64,000 nucleotides of DNA, from contig VINJ01000001.1 in the NCBI GenBank assembly GCA_013376735.1, positions 744,001 through 808,000 of the forward strand. The letters run 5' to 3'. The stretch is from a bacterium Scap17. GTDB taxonomy: Bacteria; Pseudomonadota; Gammaproteobacteria; Pseudomonadales; Halomonadaceae. Below, in pieces: positions 9,418 to 17,916 of the stretch. Under the pieces are notes generated by a model. It saw nothing but the letters and a program-made list of their open reading frames with translations, made no database searches and was not told where the DNA came from. Made by a program: the position numbers and the translations under genes. Position 1 is the first letter of the stretch. Each line of letters begins with the position of its first letter.

Positions 9418-10533
9418 TCATTCGATGGCCGCTGTCGCCTGCTCGCGGGTTGCCAGCCGCTTGCCATCGGCGCCGAACAGGTGGGCGCGCGCCGGAAGGA
9501 TGGCCAGGCGCAGCGTCTGTTCTTCCGTGACGGCGTGCTCGCCATCCAGTCTCACTACCAGCGGCTCGCTCTGGCCATGCAGTCGGCAGTACGCGAGGGT
9601 GTCGGCGCCCAGCGGTTCGACCAGCTCGATGTGCGCCTCAAGCTCCGCGGCCCCTGCGGGCAGGGCATCGCCTGTCTCCAGCATCTGCAGGTGCTCGGGG
9701 CGAACGCCGAGGGTCAGCTCATCCCCCATGGTCAGGCCTTCGCCCCGCAGGGCGATGGTTGCGCCACACGGCAGTACGAGGCCTGTCTGTACCTGGGTGG
9801 CGCTCAGGAAGTTCATCGCCGGGGAACCGATGAAGCCGGCGACGAACTGACTGGCGGGCTGATCATAGAGCGCCATCGGCGTGCCGAACTGCTCGACATG
9901 GCCGCCGTTCATCACCACCAGGCGGTCCGCCAGGGTCATGGCTTCGGTCTGATCATGGGTCACGTAGATGGAAGTGACCTTGAGGCGCTTCTGCAGGCGG
10001 CGGATCTCGAGACGCATCTGCACGCGCAGCTTGGCGTCCAGATTCGAGAGTGGCTCATCGAACAGGAAGACCTGCGGCTTGCGCACGATGGCGCGCCCCA
10101 TGGCGACACGTTGACGCTGGCCGCCGGAGAGCTGCTTGGGGCGGCGGTCGAGCAGTGCGGTCAGGCCCAGCAGTTCGGCGGCCTCGCTGACGCGCTGCTG
10201 GATCTCGTCCTTGGGCGTGCGCCGATTCCTGAGGCCGTAGGCCATGTTGTCGAACACGCTCATGTGCGGGTAGAGAGCGTAGTTCTGGAACACCATCGCG
10301 ATATCGCGCTCGGTGGGTTCCAGGTCATTGACGCGTTGGCCGTTGATCTCCAGATCGCCCTCGGAGATGTCTTCCAGGCCTGCCAGGGTGCGCAGCAGGG
10401 TCGACTTGCCACAGCCGGACGGGCCGACGATGACGATCAATTCGCCTTCGCCGAACGCCAGATCGATGCCATGCAGGGCCTTGTAACCATTGGGGTACTG
10501 CTTCTTGAGCTGCTTGAGCGCCAGTGTTGCCAT
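9418..10533 (-). CDS. ugpC: sn-glycerol-3-phosphate ABC transporter, ATPase
   Basis: This is the ATP-hydrolysing subunit of the Ugp importer. It shows the Walker [10 protein letters not shown] at residues 37-45, the ABC signature LSGGQ at 135-139 and the Walker B FLFDEP at 156-161. The C-terminal third is the MalK-type regulatory OB domain (GVRPEHL near residue 290). The start is the ATG at 10533 (MATLALKQ), which matches the family; an in-frame ATG further upstream adds unconserved residues. The product is 371 residues. An 8-bp inverted repeat (9410-9417 and 9429-9436) straddles the stop codon. Confidence 0.95.
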   Translation of the reverse strand: MATLALKQLKKQYPNGYKALHGIDLAFGEGELIVIVGPSGCGKSTLLRTLAGLEDISEGDLEINGQRVNDLEPTERDIAMVFQNYALYPHMSVFDNMAYGLRNRRTPKDEIQQRVSEAAELLGLTALLDRRPKQLSGGQRQRVAMGRAIVRKPQVFLFDEPLSNLDAKLRVQMRLEIRRLQKRLKVTSIYVTHDQTEAMTLADRLVVMNGGHVEQFGTPMALYDQPASQFVAGFIGSPAMNFLSATQVQTGLVLPCGATIALRGEGLTMGDELTLGVRPEHLQMLETGDALPAGAAELEAHIELVEPLGADTLAYCRLHGQSEPLVVRLDGEHAVTEEQTLRLAILPARAHLFGADGKRLATREQATAAIE

Positions 10534-10631
10534 GAGTCGTGTATCCAGAGCGGTGGCGTGACGGGCAAGTCTGCCCATCACGGCGTAACGGAATCAGGGG
10601 CGGGCGAGGTGTCGCAGGTCGGAGCGCGAGA

Positions 10632-11477
10632 TCACTTCTCGCTGTCCACCAGGCCCTTGATGAAGTAGCGCTGCATGAACAGGATCACCAGCACCGGTGG
10701 GCCCATGGCCAGCAGCGTGGTGGCGGTGACGTCCTGCCACGGCACCAGACCATCACCGGTGGTCAGCATGCGCTTGAGGCTGACGACGATGGTCAGGTAA
10801 TCGGCATCGGTCGTGATCAACAGCGGCCACAGATACTGATTCCAGCCGTAGATGAACATGATCACGAACAGCGCCGCGATGTTGGTCTTCGACAGCGGCA
10901 GCAGGATGTCCTTGAGAAAGCGCCACGGCCCGGCGCCATCGATGCGCGCGGCCTCGACCAGTTCCGCCGGAATGGTCAGGTAGAACTGACGCAGCAGGAA
11001 GGTCGCGGTGGCGCTGGCGATCAGCGGCAGGATCAGGCCGGCGTAGCTGTCCAGCATGTTGAGGTCGGCCACTACCTTGAAAGTCGGCAGGATGCGCACC
11101 TCCACCGGCAGCATCAGGGTGATGAAGATCAGCCAGAAGCACAGCTTGCGGAAGCGGAACTCGAAGAACACGATCGCGTAGGCGGCCAGCACCGAGATGA
11201 TGATCTTGCCGATGGCGATGCCCAGTGCCATCAGCATCGAGTTGAACAGCAGAGTCATCACGTCGGCGCCAAGACTGCTGACCGGGTCTGCCAGCAGATG
11301 ACGGTAGTTGTCCAGGCCAGCCTCGCCGATCCAGACGGGGGCGACATTGGAATAGAGGTCACCCATCTCGTGGGTGCTGGCGCTGAAGGCGATCCAGACC
11401 GGCAGGAAGAACACTGCGCAGCCGACGATCAGCAGGGCATGGCTTGCGATATCAAGCCCGGGACGGTTGTAGCGCAT
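10632..11477 (-). CDS. ugpE: sn-glycerol-3-phosphate ABC transporter, permease
   Basis: This is the second inner-membrane permease subunit. The 281 residues contain about six hydrophobic segments, starting with ASHALLIVGCAVFFLPVWIAF. The cytoplasmic EAA loop (ELVEAARIDGAGPWRFLKDILLPLS) contacts the UgpC ATPase. The ATG overlaps the ugpA stop by one base, so the permease pair is translationally coupled. A 98-base gap separates it from ugpC. Confidence 0.95.
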   Translation of the reverse strand: MRYNRPGLDIASHALLIVGCAVFFLPVWIAFSASTHEMGDLYSNVAPVWIGEAGLDNYRHLLADPVSSLGADVMTLLFNSMLMALGIAIGKIIISVLAAYAIVFFEFRFRKLCFWLIFITLMLPVEVRILPTFKVVADLNMLDSYAGLILPLIASATATFLLRQFYLTIPAELVEAARIDGAGPWRFLKDILLPLSKTNIAALFVIMFIYGWNQYLWPLLITTDADYLTIVVSLKRMLTTGDGLVPWQDVTATTLLAMGPPVLVILFMQRYFIKGLVDSEK

Positions 11478-12352
11478 CAGTACTGCACCTTCTTCTCGAC
11501 ATATCTGAACTGGATCAGCGTCAGCACGCCGACGATGACCATCAACAGCACGGATTGGGCAGCACTCGAACCCAGGTCCTGCCCGACGAAACCATCTTCA
11601 TAGACCTTGTAGACCAGGGTGCGCGTCGAGCCGGCCGGGCCGCCCTGGGTGGTGGCATCGATGGTGCCGAAGGTCTCGAAGAAGGCGTAGACCACGTTCA
11701 TCACCAGCAGGAAGAAGCTGGTCGGCGAGAGCAGCGGGAAGGTGATGGTCCAGAAGCGCCGCCAGGGGCCGGCGCGATCCATCGCGGCCGCTTCCAGCAG
11801 ACTCTTGGGAATCGCCTGGAGACCGGCGAGGAAGAACACGAAGTTGTAGCTCATCTGCTTCCAGATCGAGGCCAGCACCACCAGCAACATGGCCTGATCG
11901 CCATTGAGCTTGTGGTTCCAGTCGATGCCGATGGCGGACAGCAGCTCCGGCAGGATGCCCAGCGTCGGGTCGAACAGGAACAGCCACAACACCCCGGCAA
12001 CGGCGGGTGCCACGGCGTAGGGCCAGATCAGCAGGGTCTTGTAGGCATGTGCGCCGCGCAGTACGCGGTCCGCCAGCACGGCCAGTCCCAGCGCCAGTGC
12101 CATGGCACCGAAGGCCACCGCAAAGGAGAAATAGGTGGTCGTCCATAGTGTCGTGAGGTATTCAGGCTCGCTCAGCACGCTGACGAAGTTGCTCAGGCCG
12201 GTGAATTCCCGCGAGAGACCGAAGGCATCCTCGACATAGAAGGCCTGTTCGATGGCCTGGTAGGCCGGCCAGAAGAAGAACACGCCAACGATCAGCAGCT
12301 GGGGGGCCAGCAGTATCCAGGGCGTGATGGGGTGTCGATTGAAATGGGCCAT
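11477..12352 (-). CDS. ugpA: sn-glycerol-3-phosphate ABC transporter, permease
   Basis: This is the first permease subunit of the importer. The start at 12352 ([12 protein letters not shown]) gives 291 residues, matching the usual 293-295; earlier in-frame starts add cysteine-rich, unconserved sequence. The hydrophobic N-terminal helix [16 protein letters not shown] and the EAA loop ([25 protein letters not shown]) are clear. The stop overlaps the ugpE start. No strong ribosome binding site precedes the ATG. The 200-base gap from ugpB contains a stable hairpin. Confidence 0.94.
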   Translation of the reverse strand: MAHFNRHPITPWILLAPQLLIVGVFFFWPAYQAIEQAFYVEDAFGLSREFTGLSNFVSVLSEPEYLTTLWTTTYFSFAVAFGAMALALGLAVLADRVLRGAHAYKTLLIWPYAVAPAVAGVLWLFLFDPTLGILPELLSAIGIDWNHKLNGDQAMLLVVLASIWKQMSYNFVFFLAGLQAIPKSLLEAAAMDRAGPWRRFWTITFPLLSPTSFFLLVMNVVYAFFETFGTIDATTQGGPAGSTRTLVYKVYEDGFVGQDLGSSAAQSVLLMVIVGVLTLIQFRYVEKKVQY

Positions 12353-12512
12353 GCAGCAGGGGTCTCGCAAGCAAGGAGGGGCTGGGTGGTGCCGTCGGTA
12401 GCACGGAGTCGGCAAGTCTCGGCCGTTCCTGCACCATCACGCCGTGAGAGAAGGGAAAGGACACCGGATGTCGGATGCGCTTTCCGCTCTCTGGCGATAG
12501 AGAATGGCGGGA

Positions 12513-12537
12513 GGGCGAGCCCGGCATGGGCCCGCCC
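12513..12537 (-). repeat. GC-rich hairpin between ugpB and ugpA
   Basis: GGGCGAGCCC (12513-12522) and GGGCCCGCCC (12528-12537) form a ten-pair stem with one mismatch and a five-base loop. It sits just downstream of the ugpB stop and has no T run. Hairpins here in other ABC operons protect the binding-protein mRNA and raise its yield over the permeases; that role is inferred. Confidence 0.55.
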
Positions 12538-12552
12538 CCGGTGTGGCGATGA

Positions 12553-13923
12553 TCAGCCGTTGGCGCGTTCGAACTTCTCGAGCAGCGAATCACCACGCTT
12601 GACGGCGTTGTCCAGGCCGTCCTGCACGCTTTCCTTGCCGGAGAAGATCTTCTCCAGCTCTTCATTGATCACGTCACGAATCTGCACCATGTTGCCCAGG
12701 CGCAGCCCCTTGGAGTTCTCGGTCGGCGTCGCGGAGGTCATCTGGGTGATGGCGACGTCGGTACCCGGGTTCTCGGCGTAGAAGCCCTGTTCGCGCGTCA
12801 GCTCTGCCGCGGCAGTGGTGATCGGCAGATAGCCGGTGAACTGGTGCCAGTCGGCCTGCACTTCAGGCTTTGAGAGGTACTGGAAGAACTTGGCGACACC
12901 CTGGTACTCCTCATCGCTGTGACCGGACAGTACCCACAGCGACGCGCCGCCGATGATGGAGTTCTGTGGCGTTTCGATCACGTCGCTGTCATAGGGCAGT
13001 GGTGCGACGCCGAACTCGAAGCCCTTGGCGCTTTCCTTGACGCCGGCATAGCTGGCGGAAGAGCCCATCATCATCGCGCACTCGCCGGAGTAGAACTTGG
13101 GCGCCGCATCATCGAAGCGACCGCCGAACACGAAGCGCTTGTCGGCCTGCCAGTCATCGAGACGCTGGATGTGATCGACCACGGCGGTCGTGTTGAATTC
13201 AAGGCGGGTATCAGTGCCGGCGAAGCCATTGGCCTGGCTGGCGAAGGGCACGTCGTTGCGCGCCGAGAAGTTCTCGAGCATCACCCAGGACGGCCAGGTG
13301 GTGGTCAGACCACAGCTGGCGGCGCCGGAATCGACGACCTTCTTGAGCGCAGCGCCCATTTCCTGCCAGGTCTGCGGGAGGGACTCGACGCCCGCCTCGG
13401 CCAGCACGTCCTTGTTGTAGTAGGTCACCGGCGTCGAGGAGTTGAACGGCATCGACAGCATCTTGCCGTCGGTATCGGTGTAATAGCCGGTGACGGCAGA
13501 CAGGTAGGCGTTAGGGTCGAAGGCGGTGCCTTCCTGCGGCGCGAAGTCTGCCATCAGCTGATACACCGGGACGATCGCGCCCTTGGCGCTCATCATGGTG
13601 GCGGTGCCGACCTCGAAGATCTGCACGATGTCCGGGCCCTTGCCGGCGCGGAAGGCGGCGATGGCGGAGGTCATGGTCTCGGAGTAGTTGCCCTTGAAGA
13701 CCGGCTTGACGACGTAGTCGTCCTGGCTTGCATTGAAGTCGGCCGCGATCTCGTCGACCTTCTTGCCGAGCCCGCCCCCCATGGCGTGCCACCATTCCAC
13801 CTCGGTGGCGGCGAGGGCGCTGGCGGAGGCGGAGGCGAAACCGATGGCCAGCGCGAGGCTGGCGAGGCGACGAGTCGCGGTGGCAGTCGTGCGGGTGCTT
13901 GCATGATGAGTCGGGCGGCGCAT
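12553..13923 (-). CDS. ugpB: sn-glycerol-3-phosphate periplasmic binding protein
   Basis: This is the substrate-binding protein that delivers glycerol-3-phosphate and its diesters to UgpAE. A signal peptide of about 38 residues has an arginine-containing start, a hydrophobic core (LASLALAIGFASASAS) and a likely cut after ALA. The mature protein begins ATEVEWWHAMGG, as in UgpB. The start at 13923 is chosen because AGGAG lies seven bases upstream; the frame is open further but unsupported. The product is 456 residues against about 438 in E. coli. It is the first gene of the ugp operon, and a Pho-box-like site lies upstream. Confidence 0.95.
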   Translation of the reverse strand: MRRPTHHASTRTTATATRRLASLALAIGFASASASALAATEVEWWHAMGGGLGKKVDEIAADFNASQDDYVVKPVFKGNYSETMTSAIAAFRAGKGPDIVQIFEVGTATMMSAKGAIVPVYQLMADFAPQEGTAFDPNAYLSAVTGYYTDTDGKMLSMPFNSSTPVTYYNKDVLAEAGVESLPQTWQEMGAALKKVVDSGAASCGLTTTWPSWVMLENFSARNDVPFASQANGFAGTDTRLEFNTTAVVDHIQRLDDWQADKRFVFGGRFDDAAPKFYSGECAMMMGSSASYAGVKESAKGFEFGVAPLPYDSDVIETPQNSIIGGASLWVLSGHSDEEYQGVAKFFQYLSKPEVQADWHQFTGYLPITTAAAELTREQGFYAENPGTDVAITQMTSATPTENSKGLRLGNMVQIRDVINEELEKIFSGKESVQDGLDNAVKRGDSLLEKFERANG

Positions 13924-14010
13924 GGTCAAACTCCTGAGAGGTTCCCCTGGCCAGCTTCCGCACAAAGAAGAAGGACGCTGGCCGCTGACGATCGATGGCG
14001 ACGATCAAGT

Positions 14011-14026
14011 GAACATTTTCTTGTTC
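14011..14026. promoter_or_regulatory. Inverted repeat upstream of ugpB (possible repressor site)
   Basis: GAACA (14011-14015) and TGTTC (14022-14026) are perfect arms around six bases, about 90 bases before the ugpB start. The arm sequence resembles the half-site words of known GlpR operators, but the arms are in the opposite order, so assignment to the DeoR-type repressor encoded in this operon is only a suggestion. Confidence 0.4.
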
Positions 14027-14071
14027 TTTTGATGATCGTCCGAAAAGCGTAGACGACTCTATAGCGCCCGC

Positions 14072-14089
14072 TTTACAACTTTGTGACAG
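14072..14089 (-). promoter_or_regulatory. Pho-box-like site upstream of ugpB
   Basis: Read on the minus strand, this is CTGTCACAAAGTTGTAAA, which matches the PhoB consensus of two 7-bp direct repeats spaced by 4 bp at 13 of 18 positions. ugp operons are classic Pho-regulon members, so phosphate starvation probably induces ugpBAEC through PhoB. No other feature was found in the rest of the 340-base ugpB upstream gap (13924-14263) apart from the inverted repeat at 14011. Confidence 0.65.
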
Positions 14090-14263
14090 GAAGATGTTCA
14101 TTCGAGCGAGGCTGAACTTGTGACTGAGCAGCCGCCGTGTGGCGCCGCCAGCTCGGCTCGGGCTGGCAAGCGAGGCGCCGGGGGTAACTCAAGGTCGAAA
14201 TAAGCGGCCGGCGAGCGAGTGTGCTAGTCTTGCGCGCTGAAAATGCCTGTGGCGGAGAACGCG

Positions 14264-14851
14264 ATGAAAGTGGTTGAAGTGAGTGCCGGTGCCCGACGTG
14301 ATGCCTGTCTGGCGATGCTGTGCGCCGAAGTCCATGGCCGCGAAGGGGGTCTGGATGCGCTGGTGAGTTACGCCGGCGTGCGTGGGGTGTGGTTCGAGAA
14401 TGAGATGGCGCGCCTGTTCGCGCTGGTCGACGATGCCGAGCGCATCCACTCTGCCGCGCTGCTGGTACTCGACGAGAACGCACGTGGCCTGAATCTGGCG
14501 CTGTGGGCGACGCCGACGGTGCATCGCGGTCACGACCACGGCATCGCGCTGGTCTCCCAGCTGGCCGATCACGGTCGCCTGCAGGTACGCATCACCGACA
14601 GTTCACTGGTCAGTGTGCTGCGTCGCGCCGGCATCAACGACTGGCTGGAGGCTGAGGCCGAAGGCGATCAGCCGCGCGAGCTGGTCGGCATGAATCCGGC
14701 GGCGCGTGTCGGCAATCTGGCAGCCCTCGACGCGCCGCTGCGCCTGGATCGCGAGCGCATCAAGCGCTCCTTCAAGGCGCGCCCGAAGGACTTCGAGGCC
14801 TACAAGAACGCCTTCGTGCGTGACCTGGAGCACTTCGCGCGTCATATCTGA
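14264..14851 (+). CDS. Conserved-looking protein of unknown function (195 aa)
   Basis: I do not recognise this gene. The ATG at 14264 has GGAGA six bases upstream; an ATG seven codons earlier is in frame but has no such site. The protein is soluble, with no signal peptide or membrane segment. The middle (residues about 63-125) alternates strand-like and helix-like stretches: a hydrophobic strand AALLVL, then ALWATP, then a helix following HRGHDHG, then LQVRITDSSLVSVLRRAGI. That layout vaguely recalls a GNAT acetyltransferase core, but the acetyl-CoA loop is not convincing. The C-terminus is rich in Lys, Arg and Phe. It stands alone between ugp and fadE and ends at a strong terminator. Confidence 0.7.
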   Translation: MKVVEVSAGARRDACLAMLCAEVHGREGGLDALVSYAGVRGVWFENEMARLFALVDDAERIHSAALLVLDENARGLNLALWATPTVHRGHDHGIALVSQLADHGRLQVRITDSSLVSVLRRAGINDWLEAEAEGDQPRELVGMNPAARVGNLAALDAPLRLDRERIKRSFKARPKDFEAYKNAFVRDLEHFARHI

Positions 14852-14891
14852 GGATGAGATGACGCACGCGAATGGCATGCTCTGCCAAGAC

Positions 14892-14920
14892 AAAGGCCCC
14901 GCTCATTGAGCGGGGCCTTT
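14892..14920. terminator. Terminator between the unknown gene and fadE
   Basis: A perfect 14-bp inverted repeat (AAAGGCCCCGCTCA and its complement, one central base) lies 40 bases after the plus-strand gene and 60 bases after the fadE stop. T runs are short (three) on both sides. It probably ends both converging transcripts. Confidence 0.8.
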
Positions 14921-14979
14921 GTGGTTCTGCGATCAGTGATCAGTTCGAGCGTCGATCACGTGGGCGTCGCCAGTAGTGA

Positions 14980-17448
14980 TCAGGCGGCGTCCTGCTGCGG
15001 GTTGGAGGCGGTGCCGTCACTCGCCATCGGCTTGCGCACGAAGGCGTCGAATTCGAAGTGGTCGACGGTCAGCATGTCGAGCACCTCGGCTTCGAAGACG
15101 CGCATGAAGTCGCCATCCTCTGCTGACAGGATGCCTGCCTCGACCGCCGCTTCGATACGTGCTTCCGGTGACAGGGCATCGGCCGGAATCTCGCCTTTGT
15201 GGTAGGCCTTGGCCAGCGCCTTGTAGATCGGCTCGGCGCGCGGATAGTCCTTGAGCAGCGCGTTGTAGCGGGCGAGGGCGTTGTCCTGCTGGCCTTCGTC
15301 CTGGGCGTCCCAAGTGTTGTCGGTCAGCTTGGCACGCAGTGCAGTGTCGGTGGAAACGGCACGGGCGACCTCGCGGGTCAGGCTGTCCCTGGGCATGGCG
15401 AACTGACGGCCACGCGGCAGGGCGATCACGCGCAGGGCAGTGCCCAGCGCACGGTTGGGCAGGTTGGCGAACAGCTCATCCAGTGCCTTTTCCGCGCGGT
15501 GCAGCAGCCACTGCATGCTGTAGTGGAACAGCGCCTCTTCGTGTTCGCAGGCCTCGGATTCGTGCCACTGCTTGAGCGTCAGTGACGCCAGGTAGAGGTT
15601 GGAGAGCACGTCGCCCAGGCGTGCCGACAGCATCTCGCGCGCCTTGAGGCTGGAGCCGAGGCTTGCCATGGCTGCATCGGCGGACAGCGAGAAGGCGGCG
15701 CTGAAGCGGTTGATGTGGCTGGTGTAGGGCGTGGCGATGGCGTCGAAGCCGGTGGCCTTGCCGCCGATGCCGAAGCTCTGGGTGAAGGCGCGTGCCGCGT
15801 TGCCGAAGATCAGGCCTGCATGGCGGAAGAAGGCCTTGTCGAAGGCGTTCAGGTCATCGGCGTCCTTGGCGGCCAGCTCTTCCAGCACGTAAGGATGGCA
15901 GCGGATCGCGCCCTGACCGAAGATCATCAGGTTGCGGGTCATGATGTTGGCGCCTTCCACCGTGATCGAGACCGGAGTGCCAGCGTAGGCCACGCCGATG
16001 TAGTTGCGCGGGCCAAGCGTCACGCCGCGTCCGCCGTGGATATCCATGCCATCGGCCAGCAGCGAGCGAGCCATCTCGGTCAGCTGACTCTTGAGGATGG
16101 CGGAAGGCACCGCCGGCTTGTGGCCGTTGTCGATCATGTTGGCGGTGTGCAGCACGGACGCCTGGCTGATGTAGTTCATCGCGGCCATGCGCGCCAGGGG
16201 CTCCTGAACGCCTTCCATCTCGGCCACCGGCAGATTGAACTGACGGCGGATGCGCGCAAAGCCGGCACTCCAGCCCAGCGCGTAGCGCGAGATGCCCGCA
16301 GAGCCGGACGGCAGGGTGATGCAGCGACCCACCGACAGACACTCGACCAGCATCTTCCAGCCCTGGCCGGCCATCTGCTCGCCACCGATCAGGTAGCTGA
16401 GCGGAATGAAGACATCCTTGCCGAAGATCGGGCCATTCATGAACGGCGCGCCGATCGGGTGGTGACGACGACCGATGTCCATGCCGTCGGTGTCACGCGG
16501 AATCAGGGCACAGGTGATGCCGATGTCTTCCACGTCACCCAGCAGGTGCTCGGGGTCGAACATGCGGAAGGCCAGGCCGACCACGGTGGCGACCGGCGCC
16601 AGGGTGATCCAGCGCTTCTCGAAGTTCAGGCGAATACCGACGACTTCCTCGCCATCATGCATGCCGCGACACACGATGCCGGTGTCCGGGATGGAAGTCG
16701 CATCACTGCCGGCACGCGGGCCGGTCAGACCGAAACACGGGATCTCGCGGCCATCGGCCAGACGCGGCAGGTAATAGTTCTTCTGTTCTTCGCTGCCGTA
16801 CTTGAGCAGCAGCTCGCCCGGGCCGAGGGAGTTGGGCACGCCGACGGTGACCATCAGTGTCTCGTTGACCGAGAGTTTCTGCAGTACCAGTGACTGGGCC
16901 TTGGCCGAGAAGCCCAGGCCGCCATATTCCTTGGGAATGATCATGCCGAAGAACTTCTCGCGCTTGAGAAACTCCCACAGCGCTTCGGGCAGATCGGCAC
17001 GCTCACGCGCGATCTCCCAGCTGTTGGTCATGCCGCAGGCGACAGAGCATTGATCGTCGATGAAGGCCTGCTCTTCGCTGGAGATGCCGTCGTTGCGCTG
17101 TGCGGTCAGGGTGTTCCACTGCGGCTTGCCGGAAAAGAGCTCGGCGTCCCAGAACACGGTGCCGGCTTCCAACGCCACCTTCTCGGTGTCCGAGACCTTG
17201 GGGGAGACCTTCTTGAACATCGCGAACAGACGCGGGCTGAGCCACTTGCTGCGCAGGGCCGGCAGGCCACATACCGCGACCAGTGCCGCGCCGATCAGCA
17301 GCAGGCAACCCAGCACCGGCGCGTCGACCGCCAGGCCGACGATGCCGATGATGGCGAGAACGCCGATGGCCGCGAGGGCCCCGGCTTCGCGTGCCATGAC
17401 GGCCAACAGACCGGCAATGGCGACAAGGATGAGGATGAGCTGCGTCAT
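14980..17448 (-). CDS. fadE: Acyl-CoA dehydrogenase, FadE type
   Basis: This FAD enzyme introduces the trans-2 double bond in acyl-CoA, the first oxidation of fatty-acid beta-oxidation. The start at 17448 (MTQLILILV) has GGAG eight bases upstream and gives 822 residues, against 814 in E. coli FadE. The first 65 residues hold two hydrophobic stretches that should anchor it to the membrane. The acyl-CoA dehydrogenase core runs from about residue 120 to 500 and includes CFGLTGPRAGSD, the flavin-contact region, and GGRGVTLGPRNYIG. A long C-terminal domain follows, as in FadE and unlike the shorter mammalian-type enzymes. It appears monocistronic. Confidence 0.93.
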   Translation of the reverse strand: MTQLILILVAIAGLLAVMAREAGALAAIGVLAIIGIVGLAVDAPVLGCLLLIGAALVAVCGLPALRSKWLSPRLFAMFKKVSPKVSDTEKVALEAGTVFWDAELFSGKPQWNTLTAQRNDGISSEEQAFIDDQCSVACGMTNSWEIARERADLPEALWEFLKREKFFGMIIPKEYGGLGFSAKAQSLVLQKLSVNETLMVTVGVPNSLGPGELLLKYGSEEQKNYYLPRLADGREIPCFGLTGPRAGSDATSIPDTGIVCRGMHDGEEVVGIRLNFEKRWITLAPVATVVGLAFRMFDPEHLLGDVEDIGITCALIPRDTDGMDIGRRHHPIGAPFMNGPIFGKDVFIPLSYLIGGEQMAGQGWKMLVECLSVGRCITLPSGSAGISRYALGWSAGFARIRRQFNLPVAEMEGVQEPLARMAAMNYISQASVLHTANMIDNGHKPAVPSAILKSQLTEMARSLLADGMDIHGGRGVTLGPRNYIGVAYAGTPVSITVEGANIMTRNLMIFGQGAIRCHPYVLEELAAKDADDLNAFDKAFFRHAGLIFGNAARAFTQSFGIGGKATGFDAIATPYTSHINRFSAAFSLSADAAMASLGSSLKAREMLSARLGDVLSNLYLASLTLKQWHESEACEHEEALFHYSMQWLLHRAEKALDELFANLPNRALGTALRVIALPRGRQFAMPRDSLTREVARAVSTDTALRAKLTDNTWDAQDEGQQDNALARYNALLKDYPRAEPIYKALAKAYHKGEIPADALSPEARIEAAVEAGILSAEDGDFMRVFEAEVLDMLTVDHFEFDAFVRKPMASDGTASNPQQDAA

Positions 17449-17772
17449 GGCAGGATCTCCGGGTGGCGAGGGATGGTGTCTTTGCATGGTGTTACTACAG
17501 CGTAGCAGCCATGCGTTTAGAACGGTTGTTTGAATTGTCTTCAGCCTATCCCATGTTGCTCGACCCTGCAGTACGTCCAAGGTCTAAGGTGTGCGGATTC
17601 GTTCTCGAAAAGGACAGCCGCCCGGGGCAGGCAGTCGGAGAGCGCAAGACCGGGATGAGTGGCTGCTTCTGACAGGCATGAAAAAGGCCCCGCAATGCGG
17701 GGCCTTGGACGATCGATAGCGCTTGCGTGCGTGAGGCCAGACTACCTGTCGCAGGCGTTGACTCGCACGGAT
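17449..17772. other. fadE-betA gap with betA terminator, no gene seen
   Basis: This gap upstream of fadE and downstream of betA contains no convincing gene. It holds the minus-strand betA terminator at 17681-17706. The remainder up to the tandem repeat at 17773 shows no recognised motif, and I could not place the fadE promoter. Confidence 0.5.
17681..17706 (-). terminator. betA terminator
   Basis: AAGGCCCCGCA (17684-17694) pairs with TGCGGGGCCTT (17696-17706). On the minus strand the stem is followed by five T. It lies about 190 bases beyond the betA stop, on the far side of the 18-bp repeat array, so the array should be transcribed as part of the betA 3' untranslated region. Confidence 0.8.
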
Positions 17773-17916
17773 TCTGGCGTTGATCAGTGCTTGGTCATCG
17801 ACCTGAACTCAGTCATTGATCGGTGCTCAGTCATTGATCGGTGCTCAGTCATTGATCGGTGCTCAGTCATTGATCGGTGCTCAGTCATTGATCAATGCTC
17901 AGCCATTGATCGGCGC
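17773..17916. repeat. 18-bp tandem repeat array derived from the betA 3' end
   Basis: There are eight contiguous 18-bp units with plus-strand consensus TCAGTCATTGATCGGTGC. Four are identical (17809-17880). The unit at 17881-17898 differs at two positions. The unit at 17899-17916 is the last six codons of betA, stop included. The two distal units match at 14/18 (17773-17790) and 11/18 (17791-17808). Read on the minus strand in the betA frame, each of the copies at 17809-17898 repeats a five-residue tail close to APING followed by TGA, so the array looks like serial duplication of the gene terminus. Confidence 0.93.

Noticed and set aside
17773-17916. CRISPR-like array
   Set aside because: The units are directly contiguous with no spacers, and one of them is part of betA.
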